Both the position numbers and the translations under genes were made by a program. DNA of 64,000 bases from Taiwanofungus camphoratus (lineage: Eukaryota; Basidiomycota; Agaricomycetes; Polyporales; Taiwanofungaceae), in NCBI GenBank assembly GCA_003999685.1, contig CP021225.1, positions 62,001 through 126,000 of the forward strand, given 5' to 3'. The notes under the pieces are model-generated. The model searched no databases. It was not told the origin of the DNA and saw only the letters and a program-made list of their open reading frames with translations. This document shows, piece after piece, positions 46,816-57,331 of this stretch. The stretch's first letter is position 1; every line of letters begins with the position of its first letter.

Positions 46816-47775
46816 GTCTGGCTGGTGCGAGCACGCTTGGTGTGCATGGTTCGCTGCTTCTGCTGGCCTTCTCTCTCGCACGCAGACGCGCATGACCGCT
46901 GCCCTGGTCACACACGGGCCAATGAGCGTCCTCCGATCCTCCGTCCCCAGTGCTAATTTCCCCTCCGCACCCGCGGGCCCCTTTTTCCATATGCAGAATA
47001 GGCCGTGTCCCGTTCGGATTCGCACGCTAGCAACGTCGCCATCAAACTCTGCTGCTCGTCGTTACACGAGGCTCGTAGCGATGCCGACCTTCGCGATGGC
47101 GGCTGCGGATAGCGCGCGGCAGACTCCACCGGGATCCACTTGATGCACAGGCTTCGTCCCAGCAGCCTCCCAGTCCCGACGCGTGTCCCACGACTCTATT
47201 GCGCCCGATGTGCTCCATGCTAGCGCTCACCAGCGCTCACCTGCCTCACGCGCCCCCTGCCGTCGGGCGCGACCGACTACCTCCGCAGCTGGTGTCTCCA
47301 ACCCCCGCCCATCGGCAGGCCCCTCCAGGCACTCGACGCCCAGGCCCGTGGAGCACCTTCCCCTACGCGCAAACACGGCCCCGTCGATCCCTGCCGCGAA
47401 GCCCGCACTGGCCCCAAACGAATTGCCTTATCGCGTCTGTCGCCCGCTTTGGCAGAACGCCTCCCGTCCTGCGTCTCGTCTCCGTCGACGCCGTGCTTCT
47501 GTGACGGTGGCTCTGCAGAATACCTCCACATTCTCTCGTCCCACGATTCTCAAGGGCGATTGATATCAGCGAGGTCGGAAGTGTATATACCGCATCGTAC
47601 GCTGTCTGCTCACTGTACTGAGCATGGAGTCCGCGAAGCTGGCCATGAGCCCGTGGATACAGCGTCAGATACGGATGTCCTGAGGCATGAAGGTTCAAGG
47701 AAGTATCTAGTCTGCCCGGGGAGACTAGTACAGCTCCTCGGGCCGCTTACGTGCCTCTCTTCCAAGTACTAATAC
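46816..47775. other. GC-rich stretch without a supported gene
   Basis: All frames are fairly open because of high GC; ORFs such as 47183-47563 and 47449-47772 have Arg/Pro/Ser-rich products and no motif. It may be the decayed 5' part of the coding remnant that follows. Confidence 0.4.
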
Positions 47776-48537
47776 AATCCTCCAAGATGCAACCTCACCA
47801 AGGGGGCACCCCACTACCGCGCACGCCGCTGTACAAGGTGCGCCTGCCGTCCTATGTCTCACAAACATCTGTCAGGGGAAGCGCATACAAGCACGCAAGG
47901 CCCACGTCAAGGTCACAGGCATCAGCGCCACTCCAGGACGAAGACGAGGAGAAAATAGTCTCATTGGGAAACCCCGGCCGCGGGGGAAGCCAGAAAGCCC
48001 TCGCAAGCACCTTTCGGAGGCTCAGCGCTCTGGCCAGAAAAGACAGCGGGCGGCTGCTGCCCGCGGTAAGCCCGTGCGGATATGGCCCGCAGACCGTACG
48101 CACCCCCCAGAGTATCGAGCCTGCCTAGGTACAACAAACGGCACTCCCCAGTCTTCACGCTCGAGCTTCGGGATTTTCCGGCGAACGGCACGGTCGAAGT
48201 GCAAGCCTGGGTCGCGCGGGGTTGCGTACATCCAGAACGAATGGCGATGTCGCTCTGTAGGCTGGTTATGTGCATAGATGCTGCAGCCGTCACATAGACC
48301 GCCTGTGTCGTAGGAGCCACGCCTGGCCGCAGTGCCCGTCCTATGAAGCCTGTGCTCGTCGCGGTACCTGAAGCGATCACGCCGCAACCCTTGCTTTGGG
48401 ACACTGGTGGCGGACATGCCAAGGCCGGAATAACCAGTTTCTTCTCAAAGAAGCCCGGAATGCACCTGACCGGTGACCGCCCAAACGTCAACTTCCAGCG
48501 AAGGCCAGGCGTCGAATTGCAAGGCCTCGACGGATAG
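47776..48537 (+). pseudogene. Probable broken gene of unknown function
   Basis: The first part (MQPHQGGTPLPRTPLYKVRL to KALASTFRRLSALARKDSGR) and a second part in another frame (SLPRYNKRHSPVFTLELRDF, then PANGTVEVQAWVARGCVHPE) look coding. No canonical intron I tried joins them in frame. The second frame continues after a TAG at 48295-48297 into PMKPVLVAVPEAITPQPLLW and SFFSKKPGMHLTGDRPNVNF, ending at 48537. A 36-nt intron (gttatg...acatag, 48262-48297) would remove the stop but is very short. Read together, this is either a decayed gene or one with unusual splicing. The opposite-strand ORF 47961-48491 is considered a GC-driven shadow. Confidence 0.35.
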
Positions 48538-48742
48538 AGCTGGATGCTGCGTCATATACATATATCATACTGGGTGCTAACAGGGTAAGACTATTGGGGC
48601 CTCACTCATTGCATCTCCTGATGTCCATACGCAATCGCGCGTAAAAGAACTCGTTTTTGACGATGGGTTATTTGATACCCCCCTGGCAGAGCGTGGTGAC
48701 CATACAAGCCTCGGTCCGTGAACTCACTCGAAGTTCGATCAT

Positions 48743-48960
48743 GTGTGCTTCTCGAGGCTCTCCTCCTGAAGGCTAAGCAACGTCGTTTCACCATTGGAAC
48801 TCTCGGTGCGCCCAAACCCGGCCCTGGCATTATCGTCGATGCCTTTCCCGCAGTGCTAGAAATAGGCTACACTGTCGGCGAGGGTGTCGCTGGATTTACG
48901 AAAGGCGACAGGATGTATATTGTGTGTCTCTGCTGATGTCTTGATTTGTATACATATATG
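48743..48960 (+). pseudogene. Fragment of an MDR oxidoreductase gene with internal deletions
   Basis: The translation EALLLKAKQRRFTIGTLGAP, KPGPGIIVDAFPAVLE and VGEGVAGFTKGDRMYIVCLC matches exon 1 of the gene at 27843-27565. The stretch corresponding to ELLVRIQATALNPVDWKIQT is missing, and a second small deletion removes the FDYSGTVEE part. At DNA level the match continues past the parent's exon end (TGTCTCTGCTGATG..CTTGAT), i.e. into its intron, so it arose from genomic DNA rather than an mRNA copy. It lies in opposite orientation, 21 kb away. No other exons of the gene follow. It could derive from another paralogue. Confidence 0.85.
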
Positions 48961-49646
48961 GTTTTTTGGTTGCGTGTATTGCAGATGGGGACCTTGTCCA
49001 GAATATATCTACATTCTACTAGCTTATGTATCCGAGCGATGGAAAACAAGCTGATCGGCCAGACATGCAAGTCACGGCAAGGGGCACGCACCGGCAGATG
49101 CTGAGACACAGGGTAGGGGGGGTACCCCCAGGGGCCCTTAACCGAGATTTCTTACCAGTTAGCTGTATTTTCTCCCAGGTATTAAATGGGCTAAAATGTG
49201 GTACAACTATGATATAGACACTCAAAGTAAGCAATACATACTGTAACTAAGCTTCTTTCCTGATTTTGGAGCCCTCCCAAGTCATCGGTGTCGACGACCA
49301 TACTGAGATGTCGGTATGCTGCCATATATGGTAAGGTAACTCATAGAGTTACACTTGTCATGACTGTGACATGTATGTGACATTAATCATGTGCAGAATG
49401 ACACGCACCCACGGGATACATCCCATTATGGAAGGTGCCTTCCACATATGGCGCGTGGGAAGCTCCCACGGAGGGGGGGTGCTTAACCGGGATTTCTGAC
49501 CTCGTGTCGAAAATCTGATTTTTGCCTGCCCCTTGAGTCACGGTGGATCACCACGAGCCACGTGGATGTCGCGATCGATCCGCCCGTGCAGTATGTCGCA
49601 GTCCACCATTGACTGTAGTGGCCTCGAACACGACTGAGTACCTGAG
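48961..49646. other. Non-coding stretch holding repeat R2
   Basis: Contains R2 and the presumed promoter of the FRA10AC1 gene. No ORF of interest. Confidence 0.5.
49120..49500 (-). repeat. Dispersed repeat R2 (inverted relative to R1)
   Basis: On the minus strand it repeats the R1 blocks (CCGTGGGAGCTTCC, CTTCCATAATGGGA, GAGTTACCTTACCATATATG, GCAGCATACCG, AGTTACAGTAT). Each end carries a related segment, GGTCAGAAATCCCGGTTAAG and GGTAAGAAATCTCGGTTAAG, followed by a C-run, about 350 bp apart. That suggests a full unit plus the start of a second one in tandem. The class is unknown; an old LTR or MITE is possible. Confidence 0.65.
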
Positions 49647-50521
49647 ATGGCAGTCTACAAACCCGGAAGCTCGTCGACATCGCTCTCGCAGCCAGCCAGG
49701 AGCGAATTCGACATCCTGAAAGCCTCTCACAAGTACGTCTCGCGGTGTCTTCCGGCCTCCCAGGACCAGTTGAAGCGTCGACTTTCTTTCCAGGTTCCTC
49801 CGGGACGAAGATGACGAGCAGCGTCAGCTCTCGTGGGATGCGCAGCTGGCAAAAAAGTACTACGCCAATCTCTATCGCGAATACGCAGTGTGTGATCTGA
49901 AGCATTACAAGTCGGGCAATGTGAGTCCGTGAACGGTTCCTCGCCCTTTCTCTGACCTCTTGCTGTCGCTTATTGCTTTGATTCGCGGCCTGAACATTCA
50001 ATCAGTTTGCTTTGCGATGGCGCACTGAGTCCGAGGTCATCTCGGGAGCAGGCGAGACTACATGCGGAAACACGCGATGTCTCCTGCATAACCCTGTTGG
50101 AGCGGACGGCGCAAAACCTCCTCTAAAGACGCTTGAACTTCCATTTTCGTATGTCGAAGAAGGAGAGAACAAGTTCGCTCTGGTCAAAGTAGTCCTATGT
50201 GATAAGTGTTGCAAGAAACTGATGTGGAAGCGGACGAAGGAGAGAGAGGAAGAACTGGGGGAGATGAAGGAGAGTGGCGACACATGCCTAATTGTAGAAG
50301 AGAGGGCGGAGAAAAGCCTTGGAAATACTGAACGGCAGCATTCGCGAGAGAAAGACTCCGTCAAGCAAGACGTTGAACATCGAGACGCAAGGTTTGGGCA
50401 TTTGGACTCGAGTACGGTGTACGTTGGAAGACTGGGAAGGAACTCTCGGTCTCGGTCTCCGAGACGGGACAAGGCTGGGACACGTCCACGACGAGAACGT
50501 TCGCCTCGCTACTCTACATGA
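49647..50521 (+). CDS. FRA10AC1-family protein
   Basis: Conserved nuclear protein linked to pre-mRNA splicing in other eukaryotes. Three exons (49647-49732, 49794-49920, 50006-50521), 242 residues. The start MAVYKPGSSSTSLSQPARSE leads to FDILKASHKFLRDEDDEQRQ and the core DAQLAKKYYANLYREYAVCD, LKHYKSGNFALRWRTESEVI, then SGAGETTCGNTRC, a Cys-containing strand FSYVEEGENKFALVKVVLCD and KCCKKLMWKRTK. The paired Cys (CGNTRC, CDKCC) probably bind zinc. The C-terminal third is charged and ends in an RS/RD-like tail (RNSRSRSPRRDKAGTRPRRE), typical of splicing-associated proteins. The start ATG fits the first coding exon. It is convergent with the NmrA-like gene, 190 bp apart. Confidence 0.92.
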
Positions 50522-50707
50522 CAAGCTCCTCATGTAAGCCGTGTTTTCTATATTAATGATGTCACATTTTCTTAATGCTTAAGAACTAAGGCGGTTGTGG
50601 ATTATTACTTGCGTCCTGCCCAATACGGACTTCAGCCACGACTTGTTAGCAGTTTGACATAAGCATACAAGATTACTACGTGGCACTGTCGCAATGTTGA
50701 TCCAGGT

Positions 50708-51984
50708 CTACAGTTTTGCGATATAAGCCCAATTAGGTCTAACCCCTTTACCGTCTTCCGAGTTCTTCAATAATTTCATTCGCCGGAACAACTCATCTCC
50801 GTAATGTTCCTTCCTCATCCAGCTCTCGAGAGTGTACCCGTTGGGATTGACGCTTCGAATCCACCCTATGTCCCTTTTGACAATGTCGTCGTGCCACAGG
50901 GCCCACCATCCCGCGAAGTTCTGCCTCCAAGTGGTTGATCCGTCCCCAGCCGACCGCTCGTTAGCAATGGGCAAATCGATACCCTCGAGGGCGAGGAGCC
51001 ACTGGTCGTACGTTTGATGTATCACCTCCGCTTTTTGTCCAGTCACCTTCTCGAATGTAGCCTTCAGATAGTCCTATCCGACAATGTCACTCGCAATCTT
51101 GAGATCGACGCCTGATGTGAGAGCTCGGTTATCGAATGCGTATCGGGCGAAGAAGCCCAGGTCGGAGAGTGCGATCATGGGAACATGACCTTTGCCAACA
51201 GGTGTTATGAAGACCACGGTGCCGTCGGCTCTCTGTTTCAGTGGTCCGAACATATACTTTCCCGTAAATTCAGTAGCGGCCTGACTGTGTTGATGGACCT
51301 CATGCGCTCACATTATGCAACATATTCATATATGGGCCCGATGTGACGATAGACCAGGACATATCAGTGTCGCTGACGATGGACGGTTGCACCTGCATCC
51401 ATTCACCCACACGGCCCTTTCCATCGTAATGTTCGCATCTGTATCTCTGGTCGTAACCTCCCAGCTATATCCAGACTACGGTGAATACTCATATACTCGG
51501 GGACGGCTGATTCTTATAGCTGACAGACCTTTAGCGCATAATCCAGATTGCTCCAAATATAATGTTTGACTCCAGCTTGCTTCGCGAGCTCGAATATCCT
51601 CATCCCTGCGTACAGTTCTTTCTGCTCGCCGACGGTGAAACCGTCGGTATTGACCCAGGCACCGTATACGCCCTGCAAAGCAGCGGAGACGGAACTGAAG
51701 TCATCGAAGCTACCTGTGGTCGGGGGGTTAGCGGACATCAGCTGGCCGTAATGCCACGGCCGGGAGGCCAGGTCCTGACCTTTCACGCATTCGACCCCCT
51801 TCGATGTCAGTTCCCTCGCTCGTCCACTTCCCGGGTCACGAGTGAGAGCACGGACAATGTAGGGCGAGGGCGAGCCGTCTTCACTGGGCGCCAGTAGCTT
51901 GTCGATAACTGCAAGACCTTGTGCCCCTGTCGCGCCTATGACAAGGATTAATTTCTTGAAGATAGGTGCGCGCTGAGAAGTCAT
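50708..51984 (-). pseudogene. NmrA-like NAD(P)-binding protein gene with an in-frame TAG
   Basis: The atypical SDR fold starts MTSQRAPIFKKLILVIGATG with the Rossmann motif GATGAQG, then SVSAALQGVYGAWVNTDGF and ELAKQAGVKHYIWSNLDYAL. Intron 1 (51465-51528) leads to LGGYDQRYRCEHYDGKGRVG, EWMQVQPSIVSDTDMSWSIV and TSGPYMNMLHN. Intron 2 leads to YMFGPLKQRADGTVVFITPV, SDLGFFARYAFDNRALTSGV, DLKIASDIVG, a TAG at 51076-51074, then DYLKATFEKVTGQKAEVIHQ and the rest to IAKL. The stop sits where related proteins have an aromatic residue, so TGG to TAG is likely. The downstream frame is intact, suggesting a recent loss, an allele or a sequence error. NmrA-like proteins sense NAD(P) redox state or act as reductases. 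Confidence 0.75.
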
Positions 51985-52753
51985 TTATACGAAACTGAAG
52001 ATTCTGAGTGAGTGCAATGAGGGATATTTTATATACTCCTTTGAATGCTTCCTATCCAATTCAGACTTGCCTTGTGCTTATGGAAAGCGTACATCAGTGT
52101 CTGTTTTCTCTCTTCCGGAACTATAGCAAGAGTCTCAAAATAGTACGAGCGTTGGTAATTTGGCTCTGATACGCTATCCTTGCGTCAGGAAGGACGACTA
52201 CTTAGTCAAGTGGCTAAAAGAACAGAGTATCTCGATCAACAATATTGGCACATCCATACGAACCATGTTACTGTTTAGTGTCCGAGTTGCGTTGTATGAG
52301 ACTTGTGCGCAGGCTTCAATGGGGAATCTTTCTTCATGTACCCTGGGTTGGTCGACTTTTAAAGAGGCCAGATATGTTCGGCATTTGCTGTCTAAACAAA
52401 TCAGATTTTTTGGGGGGTCTTTCACTCACGATCAACGTCACCGATCCCTTTGTCATAGGTTTACTCTGTAGACCGAGTTCCTCCCCGACCCCAACCCTTA
52501 TTCGACTCCTTTCTGCATGCCCGAGCTAGTTCTGTCATCTCCCAGAAATCAAGCCAAACTATACTCCGGGAGTGTGGACCATCGTGGGGTAACCGGCGCC
52601 TGATAAACGTCACCGTGACATCGATTGTGGTATGCGCATTGTGCAACCTTCACTCAGTGTGTGTGTTATTATATGATGCGATACACGATACAGAATATGA
52701 ACAGTTGTTGGCAAGCAAGTAGCTATCTGGATTGCGCCGATCGATGCCCCGTG
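51985..52753. other. Intergenic, no gene seen
   Basis: Upstream of the NmrA-like gene and 3' of NDUFAF7. Overlapping ORFs at 52160-52529 have no motif. Confidence 0.5.
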
Positions 52754-54521
52754 CTAGGGTCCTTCTGTTTCCACGAAGGGCCATCGTTCTTCGACGGTCG
52801 GTTCAATGCCTCTCGCGCCTATCATACTCATGACCTGGTATTGGATTCCCATCCCCGTCGGGTCTACCAATCTCTGCGCGGCCATCTCGATCTCCTTTTT
52901 TCTGTCCTCGCTATTTGCACCACGTTTCAGAGCATCGACCCGAGCCTTTATACCCATGCGGGTGAGGAAGGTAGCTTGGGATACAGGGCCATACGATGCA
53001 GCTGAATAGCGGAGGTTGGTGTATTGCATATGGACCACAAGATCACAAAGGCTTTCAGAATTCACTGTAGCTGCAAAGGAATACTGCGACAACGAGACGC
53101 ACCTAGATCGGCGGCGGCGTCTTTCAAGTACGCGAAGTCCACATTCGTTGTGAGATCGCACTCTCCAGGACGGTGAAATATATCTACGATCTTGTGGTCC
53201 TTGAATGCCTGCAAAATTCCGTCAATACTGTTTTCCGCTTACTCATCGACTGTGACGCATTAAAGGCAGAGGAATTGACGGCGATGATCATGAAAGCTCA
53301 CCCGGAAGGAACCGCCGTAAGCTTTCTCTCCCCCATAGTCTACGATCAATGCGCTACCAGCAGAACCTGTACGTTCGCTGTCTTGTAAATGGACAAGGTC
53401 CCCGATTTTACGGGCAACTTTAGACGCTGCGGGGGAAACTTCTATTTGGGTGCCAATCGGCAGTCGTTTGAAGCGATCGGAAGACAGTCCAAGTACGTTC
53501 GACATAGGTGTCGGAGTGGGAGATAAAACCGTCCGGAATCTTGTATTGGACGTTAGATCAGGGGCGGAGGTTATGAGAACTTCCCTCCAACCACTGTTTG
53601 TCTTCTATAATAATAGAAGCATGTCTTAATGTTGGATTCTACGCGATGATGGACTGCTCGCATACTCGAATGAGGTGAAATGGCAATGCATCGAAGAATT
53701 CGTGTGCTATGATCATGGTAAACTTCTTCGAGTCTGGAGGTATTTCGTCGATTGAATCGTGCCATTCCAGCTTCCAGCCAGGTTCTTTAGCGAATACTGT
53801 GAGTTTATCGCTCTGCCTAGATCGCATCGTAGGACTTGTCTCTACCAGATGTACCTCTTTGATAGCACCCTGAGCGAAACGGAAATGTGATAAAACCTAC
53901 AAAGTGGGATAAAGTCGACTTCAGCTACAGAAAGCGATGGAATCTGCGACAAACTGACTCGAAGTACATCGTGCATCAGCGTTCCACGGCCAGGACCAAG
54001 TTCGACCACCCTTATCTCCCGGAAACTACCCACATGAATCCATTGGTTGAGGAGCCATACGCCCATGATCTGCAATGCTAAGTGCTCGTTATCGCAATTA
54101 GACGTTCAGTCATAATCACAAGGCCTACTTCGCCGAATACTTGACTGATTTCAGGACTTGTTGTGAAATCCCCCCTGACTCCGAACACGGGATTCGACGG
54201 ATTCATGTAATAACCATCAGTTGGGTGCGAAAGGCACATCTGGACGTATGTTGCGAAGGATATAGGTCCTGTCGCCTTCACAAACTTCCAGCATCACAGC
54301 GAATACATATAGAGATCTTGCGGTACCTTGATAGAATCCAGCAGAATCTTTTCCACTTTTGTCATCGAGGAGTCTGCGGACCCGACATATGTTCGATACA
54401 TAGTCATCGATATAGGATTCCTTTGCCATTTCTCCGAAAAATGCGCTTTAGAGAACCAGGACGCATGGGAAGGAAATATGCCGGATAGATAGCGGCGACA
54501 GCACCGAGACGAGAAACCCAT
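52754..54521 (-). CDS. Mitochondrial complex I assembly methyltransferase NDUFAF7/MidA
   Basis: Arginine methyltransferase of the mitochondrial matrix that dimethylates the NDUFS2 subunit during complex I assembly. The N-terminus MGFSSRCCRRYLSGIFPSHA looks like a mitochondrial presequence, so I start at 54521; the frame is open to an ATG at 54752. The core is KVEKILLDSIKATGPISFAT, YVQMCLSHPTDGYYMNPSNP, GDFTTSPEISQVFGE, the SAM-binding EIRVVELGPGRGTLMHDVLR, IIAHEFFDALPFHLI, GSALIVDYGGEKAYGGSFR, AFKDHKIVDIFHRPGECDLT, NVDFAYLKDAAADL and AASYGPVSQATFLTRMGIKA, all family landmarks. About eight short introns. It is divergent from eIF6, sharing about 0.33 kb of upstream DNA. Confidence 0.92.
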
Positions 54522-54854
54522 GAGTCGTATATTTCCGGGTGGACCTATGCCGTTGTCAAATTCAATTCCAGGCGATGAATTCTCAGGGTAAGAGTCAAAA
54601 GGAGGCCGCCTTATGTCCAGTGAGGCTCCGAGCTGAATAGAAACCAAGTCATCCGAGGAGCGCGATTGACAGGCGTGTGCAGTCGGTACCGTGACCGTGC
54701 TGACTCTTGATCGCGTACTTTTATATCGCGTCAAAATTTCCTTGTTCATCACCTCGCTTTGGTATTCCGTCGGCTGATATCCCTCTAAGCCGTAAATATT
54801 TACATAGAACCAAGGGTATATATTCCTCGACTGCGACTCGCTTTCCCCCCTACA
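54522..54854. promoter_or_regulatory. Bidirectional promoter region, NDUFAF7 / eIF6
   Basis: 333 bp between two divergent start codons, C/T-rich just before the eIF6 ATG. If NDUFAF7 starts at 54752 only about 100 bp remain. No specific factor site is claimed. Confidence 0.5.
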
Positions 54855-55812
54855 ATGGCCACACGTAAGATATATCCTTCATTTGGTCGATGGGAATCAA
54901 GCTCATCACGTCTTCCGGATCCCAGGCATTCAATTCGAAAACAACAGCGATATTGGGGTGTTCTCAAAATTGACGAACAGTTACTGTCTTTGTGCCATCC
55001 AAGGCAGTACAAACTTCTACTCTGCCTTCGAAAGCGAGCTAGGCGATGTTATCCCGATTGTTCACACGAGCATTGGAGGCACACGGATAGTGGGACGATT
55101 GACGGCAGGTTCGTGCGCCTGATATATACACCTCCAGTAAAACCTCAAGATTGCATAGGCAATCGCCATGGCCTCCTCGTCCCCTCAACGACAACTGATC
55201 AGGAGTTACAGCACCTCCGCAACTCGCTACCTGACGCTGTGGCCATCCAACGGGTGGAGGAACGGCTATCTGCTCTCGGAAACGTTATCGCCTGCAACGA
55301 TTATGTTGCTCTCGTCCACCCCGACGTGGATCGGGAGACTGAGGAAATTATTGCGGACGTACTGAAGGTCGAGGTCTTTCGGCAGACGATCGCAGACAAT
55401 GTGCTCGTGGGGAGCTATTGTGCGATCACAAATCAGGGTGGCCTCGTACATCCGAAAACGAGTGTGCAAGATCAGGATGAGTTGAGTAGTTTATTGCAAG
55501 TGCCCCTTGTGGTATGTATTTGCATCCATTATCGTCTCTGCGCTATCTATTCACCAAGCATACAAAGGCGGGCACAGTCAATCGAGGTTCCGACGTAATT
55601 GGAGCGGGGTTGGTGGTCAACGACTGGTGTGCCTTCACAGGACTTGATACTACAGCAACAGAAATCAACGTAATCGAAGCAACATTCAGTTCGTGGTCTT
55701 ATGACTTCGGCTTGCACCCATTTGACATTTTCTTTCTATAGAATTGCAAGGACAAAGTTCTGCTGCAGTTATTGGAGAAATGCGCGATTCTCTCATTGAC
55801 AGTTGGGCATAA
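54855..55812 (+). CDS. TIF6: Eukaryotic translation initiation factor 6
   Basis: 60S ribosome anti-association and biogenesis factor, nucleolus and cytoplasm. The first exon encodes MAT plus one base; splicing to cccag|GC gives [20 protein letters not shown], then [32 protein letters not shown] and, after an intron, [20 protein letters not shown]. The later part is [57 protein letters not shown] and [20 protein letters not shown], ending [15 protein letters not shown]. Five exons, about 245 residues, the universal eIF6 size, with the pentein repeats visible. A long open frame from 54855 through intron 1 is a false reading. Confidence 0.96.
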
Positions 55813-57331
55813 CGATCACACTCGGATTCACTTCCGTCTTATCATCTACCCCTTTCCCCTTTGCATGTCCAATGAAATCCATCAAGCAGTCAAACACTTG
55901 TGTATCTATTATGCTATCGATGTAAATTGACTCGCACTGTTTGTTTTGTTGACACCATGCTAGCAATGTATTCCGTTCGCGTATAATGTCGTATAGGAAC
56001 AGCGAAGCTAGCTTGTCCTGCGTTGGACAGCATTTTCAGCGGAACTCAGATATGACTGATACTGGCGAGCAGAAGCTTTTTTTCTGGTTAGTAGAAGCCA
56101 CATTTATTCGCATGATGATTGGTCACATCATTCAGCTCGAAACACTGACCTCGCAAGTGTTCGGTCGTTGTATCAGTGAGATCGATATCAAGACGGTTAG
56201 TTGGGACGATGCCGCGCTGGTTTTGGTTCGTAATTCACATTCTGCATCTACTGTTAAGTCAAAGATCGTGTGTAGGTGGACGGCAGCGGTCGCAATTCAG
56301 CCGGATTAGTGATCTGCATCAGCTGAATTAAAGAAGCTCTACATGGCGCGAACCAAGTAATCATGGTTCGCCAAAGCCACCGTCGAAGTTGGTGAGGTCT
56401 GGGCAGCTAGCGTCAGCCCCGAGGATGGACAAGATAGTACGATTCGTACGGCACTGCGACAAGATATACGTAGGCATTCGATAATGAGGCCTAGGTTCCG
56501 AGGCCAAGAAGAGATCCGGTAATTGTGACCAAGTGTTCCTAGATATCGTGTTTGAACCTTGGACACGGAAGTAAAAGGGTCATCCTTCGACTTATCAAAG
56601 TCGGTCAATTTCCAACGCGATGAGTCAGAGTTGTCTCTCGATACGTGCTTGATGTACGGTCCGGTCCTCACCAAGTCATACGCGAGTGTTTGAACGCGTG
56701 AACGATGACGAAATTGACATTCCTAATGGCCATCGGGTCGTATAGACAAGAAGGAATCTCATTGGGAATTTAAAGTCCTAAGCTGGCCATAATCAGTCAA
56801 CCTTTGCCAACATACACAACAGCTACCTGTGAAGAACAGCTGATCAATACTTACCGTCTAACACGGCAGACATGGCCCAACCGGTGATGGTAAAAGGGCC
56901 GTAACATATTGATTGAAATGTGGTCGGTATGTCAAAGAATTTGTGAGGGTTTTGCCTTACATATTCCAATCTGCTCTGATTGGCCTAGAAGCCAACTTTT
57001 GAATGTGAGCCTTCCAGATTGATCTACACATTGACCATATTTAAATAAGTATGTTAAGACTATCTGACCCTCGTCAATTGCCCCATGTCTGCCGTGTAAG
57101 AGAGCGCCATAGATGTCAATAGGCCGAGTATGATACGAAACGCATGCCTGGAGGACCGAGTGGGGAAGAACGTGACACACACGGTGCACCCGCACGCGAC
57201 CGGATGAACGCAGGCTGCATTCGATCATACGCCGCTGACCCGACATACGCGTTTGAAGTTCATTTCTTGCACGCGGCCAAACGGATACATCTCGGTGTCG
57301 TTGTCTTTCAGACGGTGCCAGAATACCTGTT
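55813..57331. other. Intergenic, 1.5 kb, no gene seen
   Basis: Between tandem eIF6 and the paladin-like gene. ORFs at 55986-56309 (+) and 56339-56674 (-) show no motif or splice partner. Confidence 0.5.

Noticed and set aside
46715-47143. 142-codon ORF spanning the right end of the 1.9-kb element
   Set aside because: It crosses the transposon boundary and its target repeat, so it cannot be an old host exon; no motif.
47961-48491. 176-codon minus-strand ORF
   Set aside because: The opposite strand gives more natural protein sequence (SPVFTLELRDFPANGTVEV), and GC-rich DNA easily yields antisense frames; not fully excluded.
54855-55598. 247-codon uninterrupted ORF at the eIF6 start
   Set aside because: It reads through introns 1, 2 and the true exons in partly wrong frames; the spliced form reproduces eIF6 end to end.
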